From: Arthrobacter russicus
GTDB taxonomy: Bacteria > Actinomycetota > Actinomycetes > Actinomycetales > Micrococcaceae
Assembly: GCF_031454135.1 (NCBI RefSeq)
Contig: NZ_JAVDQF010000001.1
Coordinates: 2,728,001-2,792,000 of the forward strand
DNA: 64,000 nucleotides
Reading direction: 5' to 3'
The position numbers and the translations under genes are program-made. This document shows positions 27,286-35,081 of the stretch, one piece after another (within the stretch, counting starts at the first letter, position 1; every line of letters begins with the position of its first letter). The notes below the pieces were generated by a model, which saw nothing but the letters and a program-made list of their open reading frames with translations, was not told the DNA's origin and did not search any database.

Positions 27286-27968
27286 GATCGGGACTCCTTT
27301 CGTGGATTGCTCGTCGCGGCCAGGGTTTCCCGGGCCGCCTTGAGGAAGGTGTCGTCTGCGTAGAGGCCGTGCGTGTAGAGCTCCAGGCTGGGCAGTGCCA
27401 TCCGCCGCATGAGTTCCGGACCGATCGCATCGAAGCCTAGGGTCCGGCTCAAATAGCCCGGCATGGTCAGGATGGAAAGGCTGGCCATCACGATCATCGC
27501 GGCCACCACTCGGATGTCCGAGGTCGGATTCATGCTGCCGTCGGCGATTCCGGCTTTGATGATCGCCTCGGTCTCATCGGTCATGATGTCCGCGAATTTC
27601 CGGCCGGCCGGCGAGTCTTCGGCAAGGGCTTTGCCCAAGTACGCGACGTCGACGTTGTATTCTTCCGGATTCGCGAGGTACTCCCGCATGATCGCTTGCA
27701 GGCCGATCGGATTGGCTTTGTGGTTCGCGCGTTCCACCATGGCCTGGAGTACGTAGTCGTCACACGCTTCGCGCAGTTTTTCCTTGCTGCCGAAATGATG
27801 GATCACCAGTCCCGGGCTGACCTCGGAAGCCGCGGCGATGGTCCGGATGCTGGTCTTGCGGAAGCCGTCCGCGGCAAAGCAGCGAATCGCGGCGTCCCGG
27901 ATTCTCGCCGGAGTATTGAGATCCTCGTCCGGAGTCCGGGGCAGTGGAGTTGAACGCATGTTTAACAT
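27282..27968 (-). CDS. TetR-family regulator of the ABC exporter
   Basis: A 228-residue regulator with HTH SIRTIAAASEVSPGLVIHHF and a C-terminal domain resembling TetR proteins of drug-exporter operons. Two ATGs (27968 and 27959) are possible. Both lie inside the palindromic operator, and neither has an SD, which suggests a leaderless transcript. Translational overlap with the ATPase gene makes regulator, ATPase and permease a single autoregulated operon. Confidence 0.87.
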   Translation of the reverse strand: MLNMRSTPLPRTPDEDLNTPARIRDAAIRCFAADGFRKTSIRTIAAASEVSPGLVIHHFGSKEKLREACDDYVLQAMVERANHKANPIGLQAIMREYLANPEEYNVDVAYLGKALAEDSPAGRKFADIMTDETEAIIKAGIADGSMNPTSDIRVVAAMIVMASLSILTMPGYLSRTLGFDAIGPELMRRMALPSLELYTHGLYADDTFLKAARETLAATSNPRKESRS

Positions 27969-27985
27969 GCTAAACACGTGTTCAA
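27950..27985. promoter_or_regulatory. 36-bp palindrome over the tetR start codon
   Basis: Fifteen-base arms TTGAACGCATGTTTA and TAAACACGTGTTCAA match at 12 of 15 positions around a six-base centre. The inner GTTTA/TAAAC pair is perfect. Because it covers both candidate start codons, it is a strong autorepression site. Confidence 0.75.
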
Positions 27986-28163
27986 TTCTTGGCAAGAGGC
28001 CGGCTCCCGTGCCGGGCTGGCGGGCTCGATGGTACCAAGCGGCGGCACCAGGCGGCGGAAACGCATGATCCGGCCGGATGAGTCCGCCGCGCAGGCTCGG
28101 TGCCGGCTCGGGGTCTTTGCAATTCCTTGACGGAGGAATAGTTGACGCAGCATAGATTTCTCT

Positions 28164-28346
28164 GTCACCCTGGAAGAGCAGCACCTCGTTAGGCGAGGCT
28201 CCTGCGCGAACACAGGCCACTGATCTGACGACATCGAGAGATGCCCAAGATCAGGACAGGCCGCCTCGGCTTAAGGGGCGGTCCCAAGTGGCTTCCGGGT
28301 AGCTCCAGATACGTCGCGTAGTGCCGAAGCTCTACGTGGGGGTGAC
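28164..28346 (+). ncRNA. M-box (ykoK) magnesium riboswitch
   Basis: The conserved M-box blocks appear in order: CTCGTTAGGCGAGGCTCCT, CACAGGCCACTG, GACATCGAGAGATGCCC, GGCTTAAGG, CCAAGTGGCTT and GCCGAAGCTCTACG. The closing helix is present: GTCACCC (28164-28170) pairs with GGGTGAC (28340-28346), and inside it AGAGC pairs with GCTCT. Known M-boxes compact on binding Mg2+ and shut off Mg2+-transport genes. It leads directly into an MgtC-family gene, a natural partner. Confidence 0.93.
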
Positions 28347-28360
28347 TTCTTCACTTTTCA

Positions 28361-28383
28361 TGGGCGCATCCGGCATGCGCCCA
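28361..28383 (+). promoter_or_regulatory. Hairpin downstream of M-box (expression platform candidate)
   Basis: TGGGCGCAT and ATGCGCCCA pair around a five-base loop 14 bases after the aptamer and 49 bases before the mgtC start. There is no U tract, so Rho-dependent or U-less termination, or simple spacing, are all possible. The SD GGAGG near 28419 is not obviously sequestered. Confidence 0.5.
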
Positions 28384-28431
28384 GGTCTCCCACGCTGTCG
28401 TTCCCGAACGATCGATACGGAGGTGGACGCC

Positions 28432-29142
28432 ATGGAATTCTTCGACGTGGTTCTGCGGATTTTGGCCGGCCTGGGCTTCGGCGCCCTGGTCGGATTCGAG
28501 CGGCAATGGCGGGCCCGGCTGGCCGGGCTGCGGACGAATGCCCTGGTGAGCCTGGGTGCCGCCCTGTTCGTGATCTTCGGCGGTTACACCTTTACCGGCC
28601 CTGGCGCCGATCCCACCCGGGTGGCCGCCCAAATCGTCTCCGGCATCGGCTTCCTGGGTGCCGGGGTGATTATGAAACAAGGTGCCAACGTCACCGGACT
28701 CAATACTGCCGCGACGCTCTGGGCGACTGCCGCCGTCGGCGCCTTGGCCGGTGCCGGGGAGTACGCGATTGCCGCAGCCGGCACGGTGGCGATCATGATT
28801 GCCAATATGCTGCTGCGGCCCTTGGGCCGGTTCATGGACAAAGCGCCCGAGGGCGGTCGGGAACCGCAGTCGGTCGACTATCTTTTCGAAGTGCGTTGCG
28901 CCGAGGAGGCCGAAGCCCATCTGCGGACCTTGATCGTGCACGCGGTGACGCTGCCGGAATTCAAGCTGCGCTCGGTGCAGTCCTCGGACACTGCCAACCC
29001 CGGCGAGGTGCGGATTTCGGCCGAATTGACCGCACACGAACGCGATGACCGGCAGCTCGAGGCGGCGGTGAGCCGGCTCAGTCTGGAGCCCCGGGTCACG
29101 TCGGTGCGCTGGACCATCGCGGAACCGGCGATCCTGGACTGA
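28432..29142 (+). CDS. MgtC/SapB-family membrane protein
   Basis: A 236-residue protein with four to five helices in the first 135 residues, carrying the family core RILAGLGFGALVGFERQWR, LRTNALVSLGAALFV and GIGFLGAGVIMKQG. It is followed by a soluble ACT-like C-terminal domain. MgtC proteins help growth in low Mg2+ and inside macrophages, in part by modulating ATP synthase; direct Mg2+ transport is disputed. ATG 28432 is chosen because GGAGG lies 9 to 13 bases upstream, and upstream in-frame codons fall inside the leader. Control by the M-box makes a Mg2+ role likely. Confidence 0.9.
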   Translation: MEFFDVVLRILAGLGFGALVGFERQWRARLAGLRTNALVSLGAALFVIFGGYTFTGPGADPTRVAAQIVSGIGFLGAGVIMKQGANVTGLNTAATLWATAAVGALAGAGEYAIAAAGTVAIMIANMLLRPLGRFMDKAPEGGREPQSVDYLFEVRCAEEAEAHLRTLIVHAVTLPEFKLRSVQSSDTANPGEVRISAELTAHERDDRQLEAAVSRLSLEPRVTSVRWTIAEPAILD

Positions 29143-29152
29143 TCCCTTCCGC

Positions 29153-29209
29153 CGAGCGTTGATTTGTGGCGGCTTTGAGCGCGTTGAACCAGCCACAAGT
29201 CAACGCTCG
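29153..29209 (+). terminator. Hairpin after mgtC-like gene
   Basis: Eighteen-base arms (CGAGCGTTGATTTGTGGC on the left) with one G-T mismatch enclose a 21-base loop, starting ten bases after the stop. Confidence 0.7.
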
Positions 29210-29280
29210 AGAGAGGTTTGCGGGAATACCCGGGCAGCGTGGGCTGTTGCCCGAAGCAGAAGAAAGGATACGGTTGAAAT

Positions 29281-29664
29281 ATGGCGACTATTGACATCAC
29301 AGGTGAAACCTTCGGCCCCACCGTGGAGGGCAATGACATTGTCCTGGTGGATTTCTGGGCTGACTGGTGCCAGCCCTGCAAGCGCTTCGCGCCCACTTAC
29401 GACGCGGCTTCGCAGAAGCACGAGGACGTCGTCTTCGCCAAAGTCGACACCGAGGCGGAGCAGCAGCTGGCTGCCGAGGCGAATATCAGCTCGATCCCGA
29501 CTCTGATGGCGTTCCGCGAAAAGGTCCTGGTCTTCGCGCAGCCGGGTGCCCTCAACCCGAGCCAGCTCGAAGAGGTGATCACCGCAGTCAAAGGCCTGGA
29601 CATGAAAGAGGTCCATGCCCACGTGGCGGCCCAGGCGGCTGAAGCGAAAAACGAAGAGGGTTAG
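29281..29664 (+). CDS. Thioredoxin
   Basis: A 127-residue cytoplasmic disulfide reductase with redox site W-C30-Q-P-C33 in VDFWADWCQPCKRF and the cis-proline region ISSIPTLMAFR. The active-site dipeptide QP differs from the usual GP and is seen in several actinobacterial thioredoxins; it would shift the redox potential somewhat. A C-terminal tail of about 20 residues rich in Ala/Glu/Lys extends past the domain. No reductase gene is adjacent. Its stop overlaps that of the convergent monooxygenase gene by three bases. Confidence 0.92.
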   Translation: MATIDITGETFGPTVEGNDIVLVDFWADWCQPCKRFAPTYDAASQKHEDVVFAKVDTEAEQQLAAEANISSIPTLMAFREKVLVFAQPGALNPSQLEEVITAVKGLDMKEVHAHVAAQAAEAKNEEG

Positions 29665-29939
29665 ACCCGCTCGAGTTTGACCGGCTCGGCCAGCAGGGCG
29701 GAGAGCGATTCGTTCAAGTCCTGCACGGCCGAGCCTTTTCCATGCGCGGCGAGTGCTTCTTCGCTGGCCCACTGCTCGGTCAGCACGATCCGTTCCGGGG
29801 TGTCCTCGGTGATTTCGTACTGCAGGCAGCCGGGTTCTTTGACGACCTCTTCGATGGCGATGTCCAGCGCCAAGCGGACCCGGAACTGCTCGCCTTCATT
29901 CGGCACGAAGGTGGCACGCAGGTTGATGATTTCGCTCAT
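29661..29939 (-). CDS. ABM-domain (YgiN-like) putative quinol monooxygenase
   Basis: A 92-residue dimeric alpha-beta barrel protein with the pattern ...EEVVKEPGCLQYEITED, RIVLTEQWASEEALAAHGKG. Relatives act as quinol monooxygenases, heme-degrading enzymes or simple dimeric barrels with unknown substrates. No heme-ligand His/Asn pair of IsdG type is apparent, so a quinone or small aromatic substrate is more likely. Confidence 0.8.
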   Translation of the reverse strand: MSEIINLRATFVPNEGEQFRVRLALDIAIEEVVKEPGCLQYEITEDTPERIVLTEQWASEEALAAHGKGSAVQDLNESLSALLAEPVKLERV

Positions 29940-30003
29940 GGATTCAGCCTAGCTGCTGCGGCGGGTCGACGAGCACTCCACGGCCGGCCAGATCAGGTTC
30001 GGC

Positions 30004-30939
30004 TCAGATGTCCCGGTAGTCGCGCACGCTCATCCGAGGCCCGTGGCGTTCCTTGCTGATACCGGAGAGGTAGAGCATCCGCACTACACGTTGCCGGTGT
30101 CCACGCCACGGTTCCAAAAGCTCCATCATGGTGTTGTCATCCACCGGTTGTCCGGTCAACGCCAGGCCCACAAACCCGGCCAAATGGTAATCGCCGACCG
30201 CCACCGAGTCTGGATCGCCGTGGCTGCACTGGGTGACTTCCGCCGCAGTCCAGGGGCCGATGCCAGGAATGCTCATCAGTCCAGTGGCAGCCGTTGAGGC
30301 ATCGGCTGAACCTAGGCGTTCCAGCCCGGCGGCTCGCTTCAGCGCGCGCATCACGGTGTCCGATCGCTGCGGCCCCACCCCGGCTCGGTGCCACTCCCAG
30401 GATGGAATCGAAGCCCATTCGGCGGGACTAGGCGCCAATCGCAGCCTGGCTGGAAAACCCGCACTTCCTGCGCCCGGCGGTACTGAACCATAGCGAAAAA
30501 TCAGTCGGCGGTACCCGGCGAAAGCTTCCTTGCCGGTGACTTTTTGCTCCAGAATGGCCGGAACCAGGCTGTCGATCACCCGGCCGGTGCGCGGCAGACG
30601 CAAGCCGGGATGACGACGTCGGGCGGTTTGCACGTGCTCGGGAAGCGATGCTTGGAACGAGCGCGAATCGAACTCCGTCCAATCGTCGTCGGCGCCGAGG
30701 AGCGCTGGCGCCGAAGCAAATGCCCGCTCAGCGCCCGGTCCGAAGCCAAGGAGGTTCACCCCATCGGGGAGCTGCTGCAATCGCAAGCTCGCTGCGCCGT
30801 CCGGGGTATGGAACGCAAACCACCAGGCACCATCGTGGAAGATCGAGCACGGATCTGCCGGTCCGCGCCGCAGGATGCCGACCGTAGCGTTCAGGTCGTA
30901 ACTGCCAGTAGGCACCCAGCGCATTTCGAGCGGCGTCAT
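30004..30939 (-). CDS. AlkA-like DNA-3-methyladenine glycosylase (HhH-GPD)
   Basis: A 311-residue base-excision repair enzyme. An N-terminal AlkA-type domain of about 120 residues precedes the helix-hairpin-helix: GLMSIPGIGPWTAAEV, then the catalytic Asp in DSVAVGDYHLAG. It removes alkylated purines, leaving an abasic site. Start ATG 30939 overlaps the TGA of the upstream permease gene (ATGA); longer readings run into that gene and are rejected. The AlkA class usually sits near ada or ogt, and none is seen here. Confidence 0.85.
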   Translation of the reverse strand: MTPLEMRWVPTGSYDLNATVGILRRGPADPCSIFHDGAWWFAFHTPDGAASLRLQQLPDGVNLLGFGPGAERAFASAPALLGADDDWTEFDSRSFQASLPEHVQTARRRHPGLRLPRTGRVIDSLVPAILEQKVTGKEAFAGYRRLIFRYGSVPPGAGSAGFPARLRLAPSPAEWASIPSWEWHRAGVGPQRSDTVMRALKRAAGLERLGSADASTAATGLMSIPGIGPWTAAEVTQCSHGDPDSVAVGDYHLAGFVGLALTGQPVDDNTMMELLEPWRGHRQRVVRMLYLSGISKERHGPRMSVRDYRDI

Positions 30940-32135
30940 TGTGGCGCTCCGGCGCCAAGCCACAGCGCCGCGACGGAAAGCGGCAACAGCAGCACCACCA
31001 GCAGCAGGCCGAGGACTGCGAAACGAGCCCAGGAGATTCGAACTCCCATGCTTTTGAGTCTTTCGTGCCACAACAGGGTGGCCAGCGATGCCCACGGAGT
31101 GATGAGCGGGCCGAGGTTGACGCCGATCAGCACCGCGGCCAATCGCAGCGGCGAACCGGAAACCGGTTCCAGGGCCAGGTATGCCGGAAGGTTGTTCACC
31201 GCATTGGCCGAGCCTGCGGCCAAGCCGGCTAGCTGGAGCAGGGCCAAGAAGACATTACCTTCTCCCGCGGCGCCGGACAACAATTCAGGCAAACCGTGGG
31301 CGTGCAGGGTTGCGATCACCAGGAAAAGGCCAATCGTCAAGATCACCGGACGCCAGGGCAGCATCCGCCAGGACAGGGCGGATCGACGTCGAAAGACAAA
31401 CACCAACAACAGCACGACGGCGGCCGCCAAGGCCGGGTACTCCACCGGAATTCCGCTGACTAGCGCGGGCAATAGCAGCAGCACGACAGCTGCGCAGATG
31501 ATCAGAAGCGCGCGGTCCGCCGGTTGACGCACGGCATCCGGCCGATAGCTGCCAGCAAAGTCTTTCCGGAAAAGCAGCCACAGCGCCGCGGCCGGAATCA
31601 CGACGCCGACCACAGCGGGCGCCCAGAGCAAGCCCGCGAATTGCCAAGGCGTCATGGCTAATTGATGCTGCGCCAGCAGGTTTGTCAGATTGGACACCGG
31701 CAGCAACAAGGAAGCGGTATTGGCCAGCCAGACTGTGGTCAAGGCAAACGGCAAGGGCCGGATTCCGGCATGTACCGCAAGCAGCACCACGACTGGCGTG
31801 ATCAGCACCGCAGTGGTGTCCAAGGATAAGAAAATCGTGCTCAGAGTGGACAAGGCGACCACTAGCAACCAGAGCAAAATGATCCGGCCACGGCCGGTCT
31901 GACCGGCTGTTTTGGCCGCCAGCCAGCCGGTCAGCGTGCGGAACACCCCGGCGTCGTCGGCCATTTCGGTGACCAGCGTCATCGCTATGACAAAAAGCAG
32001 GATCGGTACGGTGCGCTGGGCCAAAGTCCAGGCATCTGCGCTTGGCAAGAGCCCGGTCAGCAGGAAGGCGAGGCCCAACAGCAATGCCGTACCCGGCACT
32101 GCCCACGACCGCACTGCAACCTTCACCAGCCACAT
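30936..32135 (-). CDS. ArsB/NhaD-like ion transporter
   Basis: A 399-residue protein with eleven to twelve helices. TLSTIFLSLDTTAVLITPVV and ANTASLLLPVSNLTNLLAQH are the paired re-entrant motifs of the ion-transporter superfamily holding ArsB and NhaD. LAAGSANAVNNLPAYLALEP is the corresponding C-terminal half. Arsenite export is possible but no arsR, arsC or arsenic locus is nearby; Na+/H+ or dicarboxylate transport cannot be excluded. ATG 32135 is taken over earlier codons because it begins directly before the first helix (MWLVKVAVRSW). The DNA-glycosylase gene is translationally coupled behind it. Confidence 0.78.
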   Translation of the reverse strand: MWLVKVAVRSWAVPGTALLLGLAFLLTGLLPSADAWTLAQRTVPILLFVIAMTLVTEMADDAGVFRTLTGWLAAKTAGQTGRGRIILLWLLVVALSTLSTIFLSLDTTAVLITPVVVLLAVHAGIRPLPFALTTVWLANTASLLLPVSNLTNLLAQHQLAMTPWQFAGLLWAPAVVGVVIPAAALWLLFRKDFAGSYRPDAVRQPADRALLIICAAVVLLLLPALVSGIPVEYPALAAAVVLLLVFVFRRRSALSWRMLPWRPVILTIGLFLVIATLHAHGLPELLSGAAGEGNVFLALLQLAGLAAGSANAVNNLPAYLALEPVSGSPLRLAAVLIGVNLGPLITPWASLATLLWHERLKSMGVRISWARFAVLGLLLVVLLLPLSVAALWLGAGAPQ

Positions 32136-32211
32136 CTTGCCATGCAGCTGTGACAATTGGCTCAGGGACAATCAGAGCTTCACAGCACTCGCGGTTGCTG
32201 GTACGGTGATA

Positions 32212-32231
32212 GCTCCGCCACCAGGCGGAGC
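32212..32231 (+). other. Short perfect hairpin upstream of 43-residue ORF
   Basis: GCTCCGCC-ACCA-GGCGGAGC lies 28 bases before the start of the small ORF. It probably forms in its 5' leader. Confidence 0.5.
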
Positions 32232-32259
32232 CCGGATACTGATGCGAAAGGACCGTCCG

Positions 32260-32391
32260 ATGACTTTTACGAACAAGCCCACCGGATCGCTCCTGGGCGC
32301 CTCGGAACAGTTGTCTGAGCAGTTGTTCAACTCAGAGCAATCGTTCAACGGCGTTCGCTTTGACGCATCCGGGTTACCGGCAACGGTCTAG
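32260..32391 (+). CDS. 43-residue leader-type ORF upstream of rtcB
   Basis: The ATG is preceded by AAAGGA seven bases upstream, a good SD. The product (MTFTNKPTGSLLGASEQ...) is polar, with no signal or membrane segment and a repeated SEQ motif (SEQLSEQ, NSEQSFN). A terminator hairpin starts 15 bases after its stop, and rtcB lies beyond it. This is the geometry of a leader peptide for transcription attenuation, or of an independent small protein. No family is recognised. Confidence 0.55.
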   Translation: MTFTNKPTGSLLGASEQLSEQLFNSEQSFNGVRFDASGLPATV

Positions 32392-32406
32392 ATTCACCAG
32401 ACTTGC

Positions 32407-32440
32407 AGCCCCGTAACCACAAAGGTACGGGGCTTTTCTT
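32407..32440 (+). terminator. Intrinsic terminator between small ORF and rtcB
   Basis: AGCCCCGTA and TACGGGGCT pair around a ten-base loop and are followed by TTTTCTTT. This is the most canonical U-tract terminator in the window. It sits in front of rtcB, so readthrough or a second promoter must feed that gene. Confidence 0.85.
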
Positions 32441-32491
32441 TGCCCGATTCCCCAGAATCGAGCAATAGCTGGCCAGCGGCCCCGTACCTTT
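32421..32491 (+). promoter_or_regulatory. Alternative pairing across the rtcB leader
   Basis: The right arm of the terminator with flank, AAAGGTACGGGGC (32421-32433), is an exact complement of GCCCCGTACCTTT at 32479-32491. The same strand can therefore pair with the terminator left arm or with the downstream segment. The downstream copy lies 31 bases before the rtcB ATG, separate from its SD (AAAAGGA). Confidence 0.6.
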
Positions 32492-32522
32492 TCACTCAGC
32501 AAAATCTAGAGAGAAAAGGATC

Positions 32523-33689
32523 ATGAAGAAGATCAATTCGAAGCTCTACAGTTGGGCGTCCATCATTGACGATGCGACGCTGGAGCAGGCCGAAACGGCC
32601 TCAACAATGCCATTCATTTACCCGCACCTGGCGCTTATGCCGGATGCGCACTTGGGCAAGGGCGCGACCGTCGGCTCGGTCATTCCTACCCTCGGTGCGA
32701 TTATCCCGGCCGCGGTGGGTGTGGATATTGGCTGCGGCATGATCGCGGTCAAAACGCAGTTCCAGGCCAGCGAACTGCCCGAAGACCGGAAGAGTCTCCG
32801 GGAGCAGATTGAACGGGCAATTCCACTTTCCGCCGGAAGCTACAACCGCAAGGTAGTGGCTACCGCGGTGCCGCGAATTGAAGCGCTCAAGGATTTGGCG
32901 GCTAAGGCCGAATTTGATCCGGCGAGTTATGCCGGGAATTGGGAATTGCAGCTGGGGACGCTGGGCAGCGGCAATCACTTCATCGAAGTCTCGTTGGACG
33001 AGGACGACGGCGTGTGGCTGTTTTTGCACTCGGGGTCCAGGGGAGTGGGTAATCGGATTGCGCAGAAGCACATTAAGGAAGCGCAGCGGATTGCCAAGCA
33101 GTACTGGATTCAGCTGCCAGACCCTGACCTGGCCTACCTGGTTGAAGGAACCGAGGAGTTTACGGCTTACATCCGGCAGCTCAAGTGGGCGCAGCAGTTT
33201 GCGCTGTTGAACCGTGAAGAAATGATGGACCGGGTGATCCGACAGTTCTCCGACTGGGTGGGAGCGGCAGTTGTCGAGCAGGACCGGATCAACTGCCACC
33301 ACAACTTCACCGAGAAGGAAACCCACTTCGGTAAATCGGTGTGGCTGTCCCGGAAGGGTGCGATCAAGGCCAGCCCCGGTGTTCCTGGGCTGATCCCGGG
33401 GTCGATGGGGACGGCGTCGTACGTAGTTGTTGGTAAGGGTAACGCGATGGGGATGGACTCCTCGCCGCACGGAGCCGGCCGGGAATACTCCCGGTCCCGG
33501 GCTCGGAAGAGTTTTACCCACGACCAGCTGCGCGAAGCGATGGCCGGCATCGAGTACCGGGATACCGATGCCTTTATTGATGAAATTCCGCAGGCGTACA
33601 AGCCGATTGACACCGTAATGGCCGATGCAATGGATTTGGTGGAAATCAAGCACACGCTGCGGCAGATCATCAACGTGAAGGGCGACTGA
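32523..33689 (+). CDS. rtcB: RtcB-family RNA ligase
   Basis: A 388-residue GTP- and Mn2+-dependent ligase joining 2',3'-cyclic phosphate or 3'-phosphate ends to 5'-OH RNA ends. VGVDIGCGM carries the metal-binding cysteine, LGTLGSGNHFIEV and FLHSGSRGVGNRI supply conserved Asn/His, and His316 in PHGAGREYSRSRARK is the guanylylated residue. It is shorter than the E. coli protein (about 408 residues) but complete. No archease or rtcA/rtcR neighbour is seen. The SD AAAAGGA is three to four bases upstream of ATG. Its likely role is repair of tRNA or rRNA cut by toxins. Confidence 0.93.
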   Translation: MKKINSKLYSWASIIDDATLEQAETASTMPFIYPHLALMPDAHLGKGATVGSVIPTLGAIIPAAVGVDIGCGMIAVKTQFQASELPEDRKSLREQIERAIPLSAGSYNRKVVATAVPRIEALKDLAAKAEFDPASYAGNWELQLGTLGSGNHFIEVSLDEDDGVWLFLHSGSRGVGNRIAQKHIKEAQRIAKQYWIQLPDPDLAYLVEGTEEFTAYIRQLKWAQQFALLNREEMMDRVIRQFSDWVGAAVVEQDRINCHHNFTEKETHFGKSVWLSRKGAIKASPGVPGLIPGSMGTASYVVVGKGNAMGMDSSPHGAGREYSRSRARKSFTHDQLREAMAGIEYRDTDAFIDEIPQAYKPIDTVMADAMDLVEIKHTLRQIINVKGD

Positions 33690-33717
33690 GCCTGCTGGCC
33701 GGAAGCTGAGCAGACCG

Positions 33718-33774
33718 GGCGGACCCAGGCAACCGATTCTGCCCGAAAGGGCCGAAAACGGGCTTGGGTCCGCC
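33718..33774 (+). terminator. Hairpin after rtcB
   Basis: GGCGGACCCA and TGGGTCCGCC pair over a 37-base loop that can itself fold (CCCGAAAGGG-like core). Placement 28 bases past the stop supports termination. Confidence 0.55.
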
Positions 33775-33859
33775 TGCGCTGTTCGCCTTGGCCAAGCTGG
33801 CATAGGCTGAATTCCGGTGCCGCTGCCGGTGCCGCCGCCGACCTCGAAGGAGCCTCCGA

Positions 33860-35065
33860 ATGACCACCCGCACCCAGGAACTCGCTGCCGGATTCGCCGG
33901 GGACATCGTGGCGCTGCGTCGCGATTTGCACCAGAATCCGGAAATCGGTCTGGACTTGCCGCAAACCCAGCAGCGGATCCTCGATGCTCTGGCACCGCTG
34001 GACCTGGAGATCACCCTGGGCAAAGGGCTCAGTTCGGTGACTGCCGTCCTGCGCGGCGGAAAGCCGAGCGAAGGGGATCGTCCGGTGGTTTTGCTCCGGG
34101 GCGATATGGACGGTCTGCCGGTGGATGAACTGGTGGACGTCCCGTTCGCTTCGACCAACGGCGCGATGCACGCCTGCGGGCATGATCTGCACGTCGCCGG
34201 TTTGGTGGGGGCGGCGAAGATCCTGCATGCGATGCGCGACGACCTGGCCGGCGACGTGGTCTTCATGTTCCAGCCCGGCGAAGAGGGGCCCGGCGGCGCC
34301 AAGCCGATGATCGACGAGGGCCTGTTGGACGTGGCGGGCAAGCGCGTCGATGCTGCTTACGGCCTGCATGTGATGTCGGACCAGGCGCCGCGTGGGGTCT
34401 GGACCGCGCGCCCGAAGACTTTGATGGCTTCGCCGGACACCCTGCGGGTGAGCTACCTCGGCCAGGGCGGGCACGGGTCGACGCCGTTCCGGGCCAATGA
34501 TCCGATTCCGGCGTTGTGCGAAGCGGTGACCGCGTTGCAGACCATGGTGACCCGGCATTTCGACATCTTCGATCCGGTCGTGGTGACCGTGGGCCACATC
34601 TTCGGCGGCAGCAAAGAGAACATCATCCCGGACAGCGCCGGTTTCGAGGCCACGGTGCGTTCGTTCAGCCCGGAGACCCGGGCCAAGGCCGAAGAGCTGA
34701 GCGTCCGGCTGCTGGAAGGGATCGCGGCCGCGCACGGACTCACCTCCGAAGTGCACTTCGAACACGTCTACCCGGTCACGGTCAATGACGAAGCCGAATT
34801 CGCCTTCACCCGGAGCACCATCGAAGAACTCTTCGGTGAGCCGCGTTTCCACCTCATGGAGAACCCGATTCCCGGTGGCGAAGACTTCTCCTACGTGTTG
34901 GAAGAAGTCCCCGGGGCGTATGTCTTCCTCAGCGCCTGCGTCTTCGAGGACCCGGCCGATGCCGACGCCAACCACTCGCCGCGCGCCGCGTTCGACGACG
35001 TCGTGCTGGCCGATGGGGCGGCGCTGCTCGCCGAACTGGCGGTGCGCCGGATCAACCGGGGCTGA
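33860..35065 (+). CDS. M20-family metallo-amidohydrolase/peptidase
   Basis: A 401-residue zinc enzyme. HACGHDLHVAG supplies the first metal-binding His/Asp set, MFQPGEEGPGGAKPMI the catalytic and metal-binding Glu pair, and the C-terminal PGGEDFSYVLEEVPG the last ligands; GQGGHGSTPFRANDPI marks the lid/dimerisation domain. It is closest to the hippurate hydrolase/IAA-amino acid hydrolase branch that cleaves N-acyl amino acids. The SD GAAGGAG lies 7 to 13 bases before the ATG. Convergent with the DUF2254 gene 16 bases later. Confidence 0.9.
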   Translation: MTTRTQELAAGFAGDIVALRRDLHQNPEIGLDLPQTQQRILDALAPLDLEITLGKGLSSVTAVLRGGKPSEGDRPVVLLRGDMDGLPVDELVDVPFASTNGAMHACGHDLHVAGLVGAAKILHAMRDDLAGDVVFMFQPGEEGPGGAKPMIDEGLLDVAGKRVDAAYGLHVMSDQAPRGVWTARPKTLMASPDTLRVSYLGQGGHGSTPFRANDPIPALCEAVTALQTMVTRHFDIFDPVVVTVGHIFGGSKENIIPDSAGFEATVRSFSPETRAKAEELSVRLLEGIAAAHGLTSEVHFEHVYPVTVNDEAEFAFTRSTIEELFGEPRFHLMENPIPGGEDFSYVLEEVPGAYVFLSACVFEDPADADANHSPRAAFDDVVLADGAALLAELAVRRINRG

Positions 35066-35081
35066 GCTGGCCGTGGGGAAC

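Noticed and set aside
30936-32135. Naming the permease arsB and inferring an arsenic resistance locus
   Set aside because: No arsR, arsC or metalloid-binding neighbour is present; superfamily membership alone does not identify the ion.
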